A DNA stretch of 64,000 bases from SXNM01 sp964586155. Its GTDB lineage: Bacteria > Myxococcota_A > UBA9042. Location: positions 124,001-188,000 of the forward strand of contig CAZPHC010000008.1 in NCBI GenBank assembly GCA_964586155.1, written 5' to 3'. The notes beneath the pieces were generated by a model. That model was given only the letters and a program-made list of their open reading frames with translations, had not been told where the DNA came from and ran no database searches. Of this stretch, positions 44,601-51,486 are shown piece by piece (position 1 is the stretch's first letter; the number at the start of each line of letters is the position of its first letter). Both the position numbers and the translations under genes were made by a program.

Positions 44601-46936
44601 CAGAGGTTGGAGTTGGTGATGCCGACGCAGCCGCTCTGCGGGTTGCACAGGTCGGTGGTGCACGGGTTGTTGTCGTCGCAGAGGTTCGGCTTGCCCTTGG
44701 TGCAGACCTTGTTGGCGCAGATGTCGCCGAGCGTGCACTTGTCGCCGTCGTCGCAGGCGGCGGTGTTGGCTTTGTAGAGGCAGCCGAGCTGCTTGTCGCA
44801 GCTGTCGTCGGTGCAGGGGTTGCCGTCGTTGCACTTGCCGCCGCTGTCGGCCAGCGGATCGACGCAGATGCCGGCCTTGCAGACCGTGTTGACGGTGCAG
44901 GTGTCGTCGTCGTCGCAGGGCTCGTCGGTGTGCAGCGGCGTCAGCTTGCACAGGCCGGTCTTGGCCTGGCAGATCGACTGCTGGCAGTAGCCGTCGTTGA
45001 CCGTGGGGCAGGTGATCACCGTGCTCGGCTTGACCTTGCAGTTCCACGGGATGGCGTCCTTGGCGCAGTAGAGCGTGCCGTTGCAGACGTCGCCGTCCTC
45101 TTGCGGCAGGCAGTCGGTGTCGCCGTGGCAGAGGCAGATGTCGCCGCCGGGCTTGCACTTGCCGTTGTTGCAGGTGTCGCCCTTGGTGCAGACCTCGCCG
45201 TCCTCGCAGACCTCGCCCTGGTGGACGAAGGTCATGGCGCATTTGCCGGTCTTGCCCTGGCAGATGCTCTGCAGGCATTCGGTGTTGTCGACGCTGGGGC
45301 AAGAGGGGATCGTCGCCGGGTTGACCTTGCAGCTGCCCTTGCCTTGCTCGCCCTCGGCGGTGGACTTCTCGCAGTAGAGCTGGCCGTTGCAGAGATCGCC
45401 GTCGTCCTGGGCCGCGCAGTCGGCGTTGGTCGAGCAGACGCAGGTGTTGACGTCGTCGACGACGCAGCCGCCGGCCTTGCACACGTCGTTGGGCGTGCAG
45501 GGGTTGCCGTCGGCGTTGCACGGCGTGCCGTCGAAGACGGCGGCCATCTTGCAGCCGCCGGTCTTGGGATCGCAGGTGTTCTTGCTGCAGGTCGTGTCGT
45601 CGACGGTGGGGCAGACGACGATCGTGGCCGGGTTCACGGCGCAGGAGCCGGCCTTGACGTCGCAGTACGACACGCCGTTGCACGGATCGCCGTCGTCCTT
45701 GTCGGCGCAGTCGCTGTCGACCTTGCACGGGCAGGTGTTGGTCTCGGTCGCCAGGCAGACGCCGCCCTTGCAGGTCTCGCCCGGGGTGCAGGGGTTGCCG
45801 TCGTCGCAGACCTCGCCGTCGCTGGTGGACTTCGGCGCGCAGGTGCCGGTCTTGGGGTCGCAGGTGTTGGTGCTGCACGTCGTGTCGTCGACCGTCGGGC
45901 ACTTGACGATGGTCTGGGGGTTGAGCTGGCACTTGCCGGTGGCCTTGTTGCAGAAGAGCGTGCCGTTGCAGGCGTCGCCGTCCTCGGCCTTGGCGCAGTC
46001 GATGTCTGCTGCGCAGCAGATCTGCGTGCCGCCGCCGCACGCGCCCTTGGTGCACGTCTCGCCGGCCGAGCAGGCGTCGCCGTCGTCGCAGGGGCCGCCG
46101 TCGGCGGTGGTCTTGAGCGAGCAGGTGCCGGTCGCAGGATCGCAGAGGTTCTTCTGGCAGGGCGTGTCGCTGCTGCCGTCGCAGTTGACGATCGTCGCAG
46201 GGTTCTGGACGCAGGCCTTGCCGCCGCTCGCCTGCACCGCGCAGTACCACGAGCCGGCGCAGAGGTTGTCCTTGCCCTTGTCCTTGCAGTCGGCGTCGGT
46301 CTCGCAGAGGCAGATGTTGATCGGGCCCTTGCAGCTGCCGTCCTTGCAGGCGTCGCCGCTGGTGCAGGCGTTGTTGTCGTCGCAGGCGCTGGGCGTCGCG
46401 GCGGTCGGCACGCTGACGCAGGTGCCGTCCTCGCACAGGTCGTCGGTGCAGGGGTTGGTGTCGTCGCAGTCCTTGGCCGCCGTGGCGACGCATTGGCCGC
46501 CGGTGCAGGTCGAGATGGTGCTGCACGGGTCGCCGTCGTCGCAGACCGAGGCGTCCGGCATCGTCGCCGGCACGCAGCCGAGGTTGCTGTCGCAGACAAA
46601 GCGCAGGCACGGGCCGGGCGCGTCGCCGCAGTCGCCAGGGCCTTTGCACGGCGGGTTGCGGCCGAGGATGTCGCCTGGCACGTCCGCGGGGCTGGTGTCG
46701 CTGGCCGTGGCGGTGTCGGCGGCCGTCGCGGTGTCTTGCGCCTGGACGTCGCCGCCCGTGTCGCTGGCGCCAGCGTCCGGGCCGGGCTCGACGCTGTCGT
46801 TGCCGCAGGCCGCCAGGGCCAGCAGCGACAGCGAGACGGCCAGCTGCGCCAGGCGTGCGCGTGCGCGACTGCGCTGGGGCGGGGCGTCGGTGCGCGGACG
46901 GGGGAGGAGATCGCAGGTCGGGGGGCACGCTGACAT
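38660..46936 (-). CDS. Giant lipoprotein with alternating Cys-rich and NHL-propeller blocks
   Basis: 2758 residues (8.3 kb). A lipoprotein signal (SLSLLALAACGN) and Asp/Thr/Ala linker precede a Cys-rich block (to about 975) of repeated modules such as CDDGNPCTPGETCKGGVC and DGDACNGTLFCNKATGKC. Then four NHL-type propeller blocks alternate with short Cys blocks: roughly 977-1305, 1385-1705, 1815-2160 and 2240-2560. Typical propeller blades read VADRHNNLLRRVALDGT and VTTLAGSGVQGYAEGKG. The C-terminal 190 residues are fibrinogen-C-like (CDLTTAGGGWTRIDSK ... SWLVYVRAVK), as in the product of 13256. GAGG precedes ATG 46936 by five bases; an open extension to 47221 overlaps the divergent gene. A surface adhesin or binding scaffold is inferred. 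Many long frames on the other strand are shadows of the repeats. Confidence 0.9.
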   Translation of the reverse strand: MSACPPTCDLLPRPRTDAPPQRSRARARLAQLAVSLSLLALAACGNDSVEPGPDAGASDTGGDVQAQDTATAADTATASDTSPADVPGDILGRNPPCKGPGDCGDAPGPCLRFVCDSNLGCVPATMPDASVCDDGDPCSTISTCTGGQCVATAAKDCDDTNPCTDDLCEDGTCVSVPTAATPSACDDNNACTSGDACKDGSCKGPINICLCETDADCKDKGKDNLCAGSWYCAVQASGGKACVQNPATIVNCDGSSDTPCQKNLCDPATGTCSLKTTADGGPCDDGDACSAGETCTKGACGGGTQICCAADIDCAKAEDGDACNGTLFCNKATGKCQLNPQTIVKCPTVDDTTCSTNTCDPKTGTCAPKSTSDGEVCDDGNPCTPGETCKGGVCLATETNTCPCKVDSDCADKDDGDPCNGVSYCDVKAGSCAVNPATIVVCPTVDDTTCSKNTCDPKTGGCKMAAVFDGTPCNADGNPCTPNDVCKAGGCVVDDVNTCVCSTNADCAAQDDGDLCNGQLYCEKSTAEGEQGKGSCKVNPATIPSCPSVDNTECLQSICQGKTGKCAMTFVHQGEVCEDGEVCTKGDTCNNGKCKPGGDICLCHGDTDCLPQEDGDVCNGTLYCAKDAIPWNCKVKPSTVITCPTVNDGYCQQSICQAKTGLCKLTPLHTDEPCDDDDTCTVNTVCKAGICVDPLADSGGKCNDGNPCTDDSCDKQLGCLYKANTAACDDGDKCTLGDICANKVCTKGKPNLCDDNNPCTTDLCNPQSGCVGITNSNLCSDGDGCTVGDACKGGQCVPGKPADCADNNPCSVDSCDSKTGACKHDDKVSASVVCDDGVDCTVDTCSPITGCAHLAADVACDDKVPCTNDVCSTQVGCQHFASAEGCDDKDACTIDTCTPGVGCSHAAAADGVACFDADPCTVGDTCKSGKCTAGPKSAACSVDPAQCKGKVDGTACNDGDACSKGETCTGGVCSMVPATVEIETLAGTGTSAIGDGHWRTAQLRRPVGVALAPSGAIGFVDDQAGVIREVGLDGQVRSVVGNHNFFYGDKLTDGKAPTFGWLNGLVYGADGTIYVSDAGFDAIRKVAPDGTVTTLAGSGVQGYAEGKGAQAKFYDPAGIALFDDGSLLVADRHNNLLRRVALDGTTTPFAGKQGAGGTIDAKGEAARFTQPYGLIRAPDGSFLVTDRGRHNIRRVLADGTVTTVAGANGLAGAVDGKGAAVRLTDPCGVAAAADGRIYISECGIHRIRRIDPDGTVTTIIGTAGSGYVDGIGNAAKVNTPARLVFDAFGELVVADWENHVLRRIRLRSDTCDDGKICTRDSCDKQSGSCKHTANTCDDGNTCTKDVCNSLTGACEGTAEPNSAPCSDGDTCTALNVCQGGSCYAASPNAKLWGGNAGGIDGKLDVARYNWPAAIRRAPDGRIALTESNAGRLRLLRPDGQVVTVAGGFSGVGFADGGPSAARFNQPVGVDFTADGGYVVADMANHRIRAVSAAGVVSTVAGTGTVSYIDGPVAIATFNQPYDVLVESKGGVLVADRHNHRIRKVAAGVVSTLTGQSNWGLRDGPLEVALFEQPVGLAMGADGSVYVADHYNHAIRRIGTDGIVTTVVGNDRPIDLEGVGLGASVRHPRAIAVAGDGSLLVASYDGFISRIDITGRLQFIAGGGSAQNGPAQALNLANPAGITEGNNGEIWVTWTNKHTLVALQSPVLGCDDGNSCTVDACVPKIGCKHVADASPCDDGDACTYAGVCAAGVCKAGTKVTGCTCKNIVGFGCDDNNSCSVDTCDPQKGCAHTTKTDGDPCDDGSACTTSERCNGGSCLADPDQVVVRHGAGSEAAAFNTVNARDGTVKLAGQVAVAGFYYPTGMATDGKGKVWIADANNHTIRVMLPDGTVDTVAGGPGQASGDTNGGATEARFNRPEDIALGKQGELFVADRYNHTIRRVAADGTVTLLAGKTGAFGLVNGKGADARFREPLALTVDAEGAAFLADFANHAIRKIGADGTTTTIAGDGNIGGFDGPGSVARFHYPVDVALDKKGTLWVAEWAGGRLRKIDPAGVVSTVLADGGPEAPLTGVGSLSVRIYNMRSVLPTDAGVYFSDAQLHVVRRWDPVRNEVTMVAGGGKQMQGFGGAVALSVASGLADAGGGSVLVSVPSVHALRRITPIGSTCDDGNDCTLDICDPKVGCKHSDAGTTLCDDGNPCQEATCDPAEGVCRSKARVDGTLCGSAGECSKQCYNGQCSSVGVITTMAGGGGNGVKDGVGNEVMFASPRDIVGDNKGNFYAVDYYGAAVRKIEPDGKVTTLAGGKGPGYAEGKGGAAKFSNPTGIAVDGAGNLYVSDPNNQRIRRVDPDGNVSSIIGNGKAGAYDGDGLAATIKNPLGVAATADGIVTIADAGNHLLRRYTNGKVTTVAGTLGACGAVDGPFGANKLCNPEGLDYDTKGVLWIADADTHSVRKLDTTGLLTTVIGDAGPPLRNNVDGVGRRGGTFYRPTDVVALPDGTLLVTSTGSSAVRRVWPTQRVESIVGHLTTEGWLDGLGPQARLGNNLSLGRDAKGAVWVADAQYNRVRKVRLDLTSCGDLLGGAPGAAATSCQAFGATSKLAGLSQVWIDPDPKDELPSFATGCDLTTAGGGWTRIDSKISGEQLAKLMGPKAQFLYKCKESDTDGIVSPVYTGSWSWTKKVALAGTWTANGQAVNCGNSVDFDKLTCGWGVGCFEGDGKTLLVPGQTAVDQCAAPGQMWTKGAMSICGKDNYGSWLVYVRAVK

Positions 46937-47069
46937 CGGAGCCTCGGGCACAAGGTGGGGCGGGGGGACGCTTTGCCCCCAGCATGCCAGAGTCGTTCGT
47001 CTTGCGGTAGGACCAACGTTCGCGTACCAACCGCACGGACGCGGCGCAGACGCAGCGCGGGGGCAGGCG

Positions 47070-47756
47070 ATGGAGGCGGATTTCTGGCACGAGCGATGGC
47101 AGCAGGGGCAGATCGGCTTCCACCAGGCGGCCGTCAACGACGCCCTGCTCGGCCATTGGGCTTCGACCGTCGGCCCGGCGGCCTCGCGGCGGGTGCTCGT
47201 CCCGCTCTGCGGCAAGAGCATGGATCTGCGCTGGCTGCACAGCCAGGGGCATCGGGTGCTGGGCGTCGAGCTCTCGGCCCTGGCCTGCGACGCGTTCTTC
47301 GCCGAGCAGGGCTTGCCGGTCGAGGTGCGGCCGCTGGGGGGCGTGTGCTGGTACCAGGGCCGGGGTGTCGCAGAGGGCCTGGACCTGCTGCAGGGCGATA
47401 TCTTCGGCCTCGACCTCGACGCGCTCGCGGCCGCGGGCCTCGCCCCCTGCCCGCTGCTCTACGATCGCGCCAGCCTGGTCGCCATGCCCGAGGCGATGCG
47501 CGCGCGCCTGGCCGCCCGGTTGCTGCAGCTGCTGTCGGCCGACGCGTCCGGGTTGGTCGTGACGTTCGACTACCCGCAGGACGAGCGGCCCGGGCCGCCT
47601 TTCAGCGTGCCGCCGGCCGTGCTCGCCGGGCTCTTCGCGGCCGAGGCCTCGCTCGACGTGCTGCAGAGCAACGACATGCTCGCCCACGATCACTCGGGAC
47701 GCTGGACGATGTCGTCGCTGGTCGAACACGTCTGCCGCTGGCGGCGCGGCGCCTGA
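47070..47756 (+). CDS. tpm: Thiopurine S-methyltransferase family protein
   Basis: 228 residues matching bacterial TPMT: WHERWQQGQIGFHQ at the N-terminus, the SAM site RVLVPLCGKSMDLRWL, GHRVLGVELSALACDAFF, LYDRASLVAMPEAMR and the late VTFDYPQDERPGPPF. Bacterial members methylate selenium, tellurite or thiol compounds using S-adenosylmethionine. ATG 47070 follows GGGGGCAGG. The stop is followed two bases later by the GTG start of the PIG-L-type gene, indicating a two-gene unit divergent from the giant lipoprotein. Confidence 0.92.
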   Translation: MEADFWHERWQQGQIGFHQAAVNDALLGHWASTVGPAASRRVLVPLCGKSMDLRWLHSQGHRVLGVELSALACDAFFAEQGLPVEVRPLGGVCWYQGRGVAEGLDLLQGDIFGLDLDALAAAGLAPCPLLYDRASLVAMPEAMRARLAARLLQLLSADASGLVVTFDYPQDERPGPPFSVPPAVLAGLFAAEASLDVLQSNDMLAHDHSGRWTMSSLVEHVCRWRRGA

Positions 47757-47758
47757 TC

Positions 47759-48592
47759 GTGGTCGCACCCGCCCTCGACGCGCGCGACGGCGCGGCGGTG
47801 GCTGCGGCGTTTGGCCTGCGCCCGGGCGACCTCGCGCTCGGCGTCTTCGCCCACCCCGACGACGAGGCGTGGTCGGCGGGCGGCACGCTCGCTGCGCTGG
47901 TCGACGCTGGGGTCCGCGTGCGCGTGATCTTCGCCACCGACGGCGAGGCCGGCCTCGACGACCTGCGTCGCGGCTGGTCCAAGGCAGCGCTCGGCGCCCA
48001 CCGGCGCACCGAGGCGCGCGCGGCGGCGGTGGTGCTCGGCTGCGGCGAGCCCGTGTTCCTGGGCTTGCCGGACGGTGGTCTCGCGGCGGACGGCGCCAGC
48101 GCGGCCGGTCCGGGTGTCGCCGCGGCGCTGCGGCAGGCCTTGATCGACCAGCTCGCGGCGACGCGGCCGCAGGCATTGTTCGGCCTTGGCGACGACGGCG
48201 GCTACCCGCATCGGGATCACGTCGCGCTGGTCGTCGCTTGCGTTGACGCCTGCGCCGCGCTCGGGTCCACCGCTCCGAGGCATTGGCAGGCCGCGTTCGC
48301 GCCCGGCACCTTCGCGCCCCTGCTGCGCGGCCTGCGTCGGGCGGGCGCGACGTCCTTGCTCGACCCGGCCTGGCCCGCCGAGCGGCTGGGCTGGCGCGGC
48401 GGGGCCCAGCCATCGGTCAGCCTCGACATCGGCGCGCTCGCAGCCCGCAAAACCGCGGCGATCGCGGCCCACCGCAGTCAGCTGCGTGGTGGCGATCCGC
48501 TGGCGCTGCTCGGTCCTGGCGTGGTGGCGTCGTTGCTCGCGCGCGAGACCTGGGGCCGCGCGGGCGCCCCTGCGTCGCCGGCTCGTGCCTAG
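47759..48592 (+). CDS. PIG-L/LmbE-family zinc deacetylase
   Basis: 277 residues. The zinc motif AHPDDEAWSAGGTL and the later HRDH (in GYPHRDHVALVV) are the three ligands and the aspartate base of the PIG-L/LmbE fold, which removes acetyl from N-acetylglucosaminyl groups or thiol-sugar conjugates. GLPDGGLA fits the family's central loop. Substrate unknown. GTG 47759 is the first plausible start and lies two bases after the tpm stop, so translation is likely coupled; no separate ribosome-binding site is obvious. Its TAG and the ferritin-like gene's TAG on the other strand share CTAG at 48589-48592. Confidence 0.86.
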   Translation: MVAPALDARDGAAVAAAFGLRPGDLALGVFAHPDDEAWSAGGTLAALVDAGVRVRVIFATDGEAGLDDLRRGWSKAALGAHRRTEARAAAVVLGCGEPVFLGLPDGGLAADGASAAGPGVAAALRQALIDQLAATRPQALFGLGDDGGYPHRDHVALVVACVDACAALGSTAPRHWQAAFAPGTFAPLLRGLRRAGATSLLDPAWPAERLGWRGGAQPSVSLDIGALAARKTAAIAAHRSQLRGGDPLALLGPGVVASLLARETWGRAGAPASPARA

Positions 48593-50316
48593 GCCGCGAC
48601 CTCGCGGCCGAGGCCGGCGCGCTGGCGCTGCGGCGTGACCACCGCCGCGACCGCGTGCCGGCGCAGCGAGCCGAGCGCGTCGCCGCCGAGGGCGCCGTAG
48701 CCCTGCGGCAACACGGGGGCCTGCACCGGCGCGAGCAGCGCATCTTCGGCCTCGTCGAGCGCGGCGATCACGGCGGTGCGCACGGCGTCGCCGCCGACGT
48801 CGACGGCCCAGCGCACGATGTCCCAGGCCAACTCGGCGTGGCGGCCCTCGTCGTCGGCGATCGGCTGGAGCCAGGCCTGCAGCGCCGGATGGCGCGCCTG
48901 CACGGCCTCGACCTGCGCCTGCAGCGCGGCGACCGTCTCCCAGACGCAGCCCTCGCGGGCGGCGGCGGCGGCGACCTCGACCAGGGTCGGCGCGCGCAGG
49001 CTGCCGTCGATGGCCAACGGGCCGGGGCCGACGTCGCCCGCGCCGAGGGTCTGGGCCAGGCTGTAGCACGCCTGGGCGTGACGGACCTCGTCGATGCCGG
49101 CGGCCTGGCTGCGCGCCAGCAGCTCCGGCGGCGCGCCGATCGCGAGCAGCTCCAGCGTCAGGCGGGCGAAGCTCGCGACCGAGGCGTGCTCCATGCGCGC
49201 GGCGTCGAGCCAATGGCTGGCCAGCGCGGCGCGGCCCTTGGCGTCGAGTGCGGCGAACGCGGCCTCGAGCGTGTTCGCGCCCTCGGCCTGCCAATCCTCG
49301 CGATCGACCGGCTCGGCGCTGCGCCAGCTGCCGGCGACCTCGAAGGGGCGGCCGATCGCGCACATGTACGGCTCGCAGACGTGCTTGCCGCTCTGGGCGC
49401 CGTTCTCGATGGCGCAGAAGGGCTTGTCGCTCGGGCAGTCCTTGGGGCCGCCGCAGAGGTCGTCGGCGGTCTGGCAGGCCAGCGCCTTGCCGCCGCAGCC
49501 GGGGTTGGTGTCGTGGGTCACGCAGTCGCCGACCGTGCAGTCGTGGCTGTCGGTGCAGGTCGCCGACATGCAGGTGCCGTAGCTGGGGCCGCAGAGGCAG
49601 ACGCTGCCCGTGCCGCAGTCCGCGTCGGTCTGGCAGGTCTGCTGGCAGAAGCACCAGGGAGTACCGAGGCCCGGCAGGCAGGGGCCGTCGCCCTTGCCGA
49701 CGCAGTCGTTGTCGCTCTGGCAGCCGTTGGTGCTGCCGCTGCCGACGCTGCAGGTCGAGTTCGGATCGGGGACAAAGGCCGGGCAGGCGACCACGGCGCG
49801 GCGTCGGACCATGCCGTTGTCGCAGTTGTCGACGCCGACATCGACGCCGTTGATCACGATCGGCTTGGGGTTGACGCAGGGGAAGGGCGCGGGCGGGTTG
49901 CCGCCGGCGTCGGACGTATCCTTGATCGTCGTGTCGGTCACGGCGGTGTCGGCGCCGGCGGTGTCGGCGACCGTCGTATCTGCCACGGCGGTGTCGGCGA
50001 CGGCGGTGTCAGCGACCGCGGTGTCGACCTCGGCGCTGTCGGCGACTGCGGTGTCGGTGGTCGTCGTGTCCGCCGTGTCCGCCTCGGTGGAGTCTGCCGT
50101 CGCCGTATCGGTCGCGCCCGTGTCTGCCGTGGCCGTGTCGGCGGCGGACGTGTCGGTGGCGGACGTGTCGGTGGCGGACGTGTCGCCTCCGCCGCTGGTG
50201 TCGGCGCTGGCGGTGTCAGCGGTGCCGCCGTTGGTGCCGGCTTCGGTGCCGCAGGCCGAGACGACCCAGGCGAGCGCCGCGGCGCGGAGGATGTCGTGCA
50301 GGCGATAGAGCTTCAT
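48589..50316 (-). CDS. Lipoprotein with Cys-rich repeats and ferritin-like C-terminal domain
   Basis: 575 residues. A lipoprotein-like signal (AALAWVVSACGT) is followed by about 100 residues of ADT/TDT repeats. Residues about 140-350 are Cys-rich, with modules such as CQTDADCGTGSVCLCG and CTDSHDCTVGDCV. From about 360 is a ferritin-like four-helix domain: MEHASVASFARLTLELLAIG, IDEVRHAQACYSLAQ, and the second half DDEGRHAELAWDIVRWAV, giving E..H motifs spaced like a di-iron site. Such proteins are frequent in Myxococcota; whether it binds iron is not shown. GGGAG lies six bases before ATG 50316. It converges with the PIG-L gene, sharing stop codon bases. Confidence 0.85.
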   Translation of the reverse strand: MKLYRLHDILRAAALAWVVSACGTEAGTNGGTADTASADTSGGGDTSATDTSATDTSAADTATADTGATDTATADSTEADTADTTTTDTAVADSAEVDTAVADTAVADTAVADTTVADTAGADTAVTDTTIKDTSDAGGNPPAPFPCVNPKPIVINGVDVGVDNCDNGMVRRRAVVACPAFVPDPNSTCSVGSGSTNGCQSDNDCVGKGDGPCLPGLGTPWCFCQQTCQTDADCGTGSVCLCGPSYGTCMSATCTDSHDCTVGDCVTHDTNPGCGGKALACQTADDLCGGPKDCPSDKPFCAIENGAQSGKHVCEPYMCAIGRPFEVAGSWRSAEPVDREDWQAEGANTLEAAFAALDAKGRAALASHWLDAARMEHASVASFARLTLELLAIGAPPELLARSQAAGIDEVRHAQACYSLAQTLGAGDVGPGPLAIDGSLRAPTLVEVAAAAAREGCVWETVAALQAQVEAVQARHPALQAWLQPIADDEGRHAELAWDIVRWAVDVGGDAVRTAVIAALDEAEDALLAPVQAPVLPQGYGALGGDALGSLRRHAVAAVVTPQRQRAGLGREVAA

Positions 50317-50361
50317 CGAGGACTCCCGGAGCTGGCCCCTCTATTGGCCACCGTCGTCGGG

Positions 50362-50390
50362 AGTATGCGGGCCGCGGCGGGCTGGGTCCA
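50362..50390 (-). promoter_or_regulatory. Candidate promoter of the ferritin-like lipoprotein gene
   Basis: On the minus strand TGGACC (50385-50390) and CATACT (50362-50367) are separated by 17 bases, with the start codon 46 bases downstream. The match to TTGACA/TATAAT is moderate. Confidence 0.35.
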
Positions 50391-50423
50391 GCGCGTTGGC
50401 TGCAGCTGCGGCTGCGGGGCCGT

Positions 50424-51326
50424 CTACTCGCCCTCCTCGTCGCCAGCTTCGCCCCCCTCGTCCTCGCCGTCGCCCGTGCCGTCGACGCGCAGCGAGGGGC
50501 CCTGATCCAGGTTGGCTCCGTCGCCCTCGTCGATGCCGTCCTCCTCGGGATCCGGGGCGTCGAGGTCCGGGTCGTCTGGCACCTCGCCGTGCGGGTCGTC
50601 TGGCACCTCGCCGCCGTGCGGGTCGTCTGGCACCTCGCCGTGCGTTTCGCCCTGCGGCTCCTCGCCCTGCGCCAGGGCGCTGCGCAGGCTCGACAGGCGC
50701 TGCAGCTTCGGCATCAGCCGCGTGCGGGCCAGGTTCGTGACCTCGGTGCGCTCGTCGTCGGTCAGCTCGTCTTGGATCGCGCTGGCCTCGCGGCTGACCT
50801 CTTGCAGGTCGCGGCCCAGTCGCACCCACACCTCCGTCGCGGCGTCTTGCTGTCCGGTTCCCTGCAGGCGCTCGAGCTCGTCGATGGCGCCACCGACGCG
50901 CGCGTCCAGCAGCTCGATGGTCCGCTGCGCGCGCTGGAAGGCCGCGGAGCGCGGCGGCTCTGGCTCTGGCGCGTCGTCGGCGAAGAGCCGCTCCGCCGTC
51001 CCCGTCTGCGGCGGCATCGGCGGCATCGCGACGGTGCCGGGCGGCGAGGCGCTGGCGACCTGGGGCAGCGCGGGCAGGCGGCCGGGGACGACCAGCCGCG
51101 CGCCGTCGTCGTCGCCGTCGCCGCGCTCGTCTGCGCGCTCGTCTGCGCGCTCGTCTGGGCGCTCGTCGTCCGCGGCGTCGCGCGCGTTCGCGGCCTCGTC
51201 GCCGCGGCCTTCGGCGGCGCGGTCGTCGTCGCGCAGGCGCTGTGGTGTCGCCGCGAGGCCCCAGGACAAGGTCGAGACGGTCGCCACCACTGCCATCGCC
51301 AGCGCCAAGGTCGTTCGGGACGTCAT
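50424..51326 (-). CDS. Exported acidic protein with helical core and VPDDPHG repeats
   Basis: 300 residues. A signal peptide (LALAMAVVATVSTLSWGLAA) precedes a very charged Asp/Arg/Glu stretch with ERADERADER repeats. The core (about 140-240) is helical: AFQRAQRTIELLDARVGGA, RLGRDLQEVSREASAIQDE. The tail is a run of GEVPDDPHG copies and acidic residues ending in GDEEGE. No family recognised; a periplasmic protein with acidic, possibly cation-binding, ends is inferred. GGGAGG precedes ATG 51326 by five bases. The repeated tail DNA shares a 12-mer with the RAYT-linked arrays. The ferritin-like gene follows 107 bp downstream with its own promoter candidate. Confidence 0.72.
   Translation of the reverse strand: MTSRTTLALAMAVVATVSTLSWGLAATPQRLRDDDRAAEGRGDEAANARDAADDERPDERADERADERGDGDDDGARLVVPGRLPALPQVASASPPGTVAMPPMPPQTGTAERLFADDAPEPEPPRSAAFQRAQRTIELLDARVGGAIDELERLQGTGQQDAATEVWVRLGRDLQEVSREASAIQDELTDDERTEVTNLARTRLMPKLQRLSSLRSALAQGEEPQGETHGEVPDDPHGGEVPDDPHGEVPDDPDLDAPDPEEDGIDEGDGANLDQGPSLRVDGTGDGEDEGGEAGDEEGE
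50570..50642. repeat. Coding repeats sharing CTGGCACCTCGC with the RAYT arrays
   Basis: CTGGCACCTCGC occurs at 50576-50587, 50600-50611 and 50627-50638 (spacing 24 and 27 bases) in the part encoding GEVPDDPHG units. The same 12-mer is the right half of the palindromic repeat at 59.6 and 60.6 kb. The reverse strand shares AGGTGCCAGACG with the 25.4 kb copies. Confidence 0.7.
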
Positions 51327-51486
51327 CGGAGCCTCCCTGCGGCGGTCGCAGCTGCGCGCCGTGGTGGCAGAGACGCGCCAGGGCCGGCTGGGATCTACGG
51401 CGTCTCCTGGCGTCGATCCTCGCCTTCGTGGCAAACTCGCCGCATGGAGCGAACCCGCGTCGTCGCGACGCATATTCGGGTGGAGC

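Noticed and set aside
38759..46933. Very long plus-strand frames (over 1000 codons) opposite the giant lipoprotein
   Set aside because: They arise from the repeated CDDG/NHL codons read backwards; the minus-strand reading has signal peptide, domains and a ribosome-binding site.
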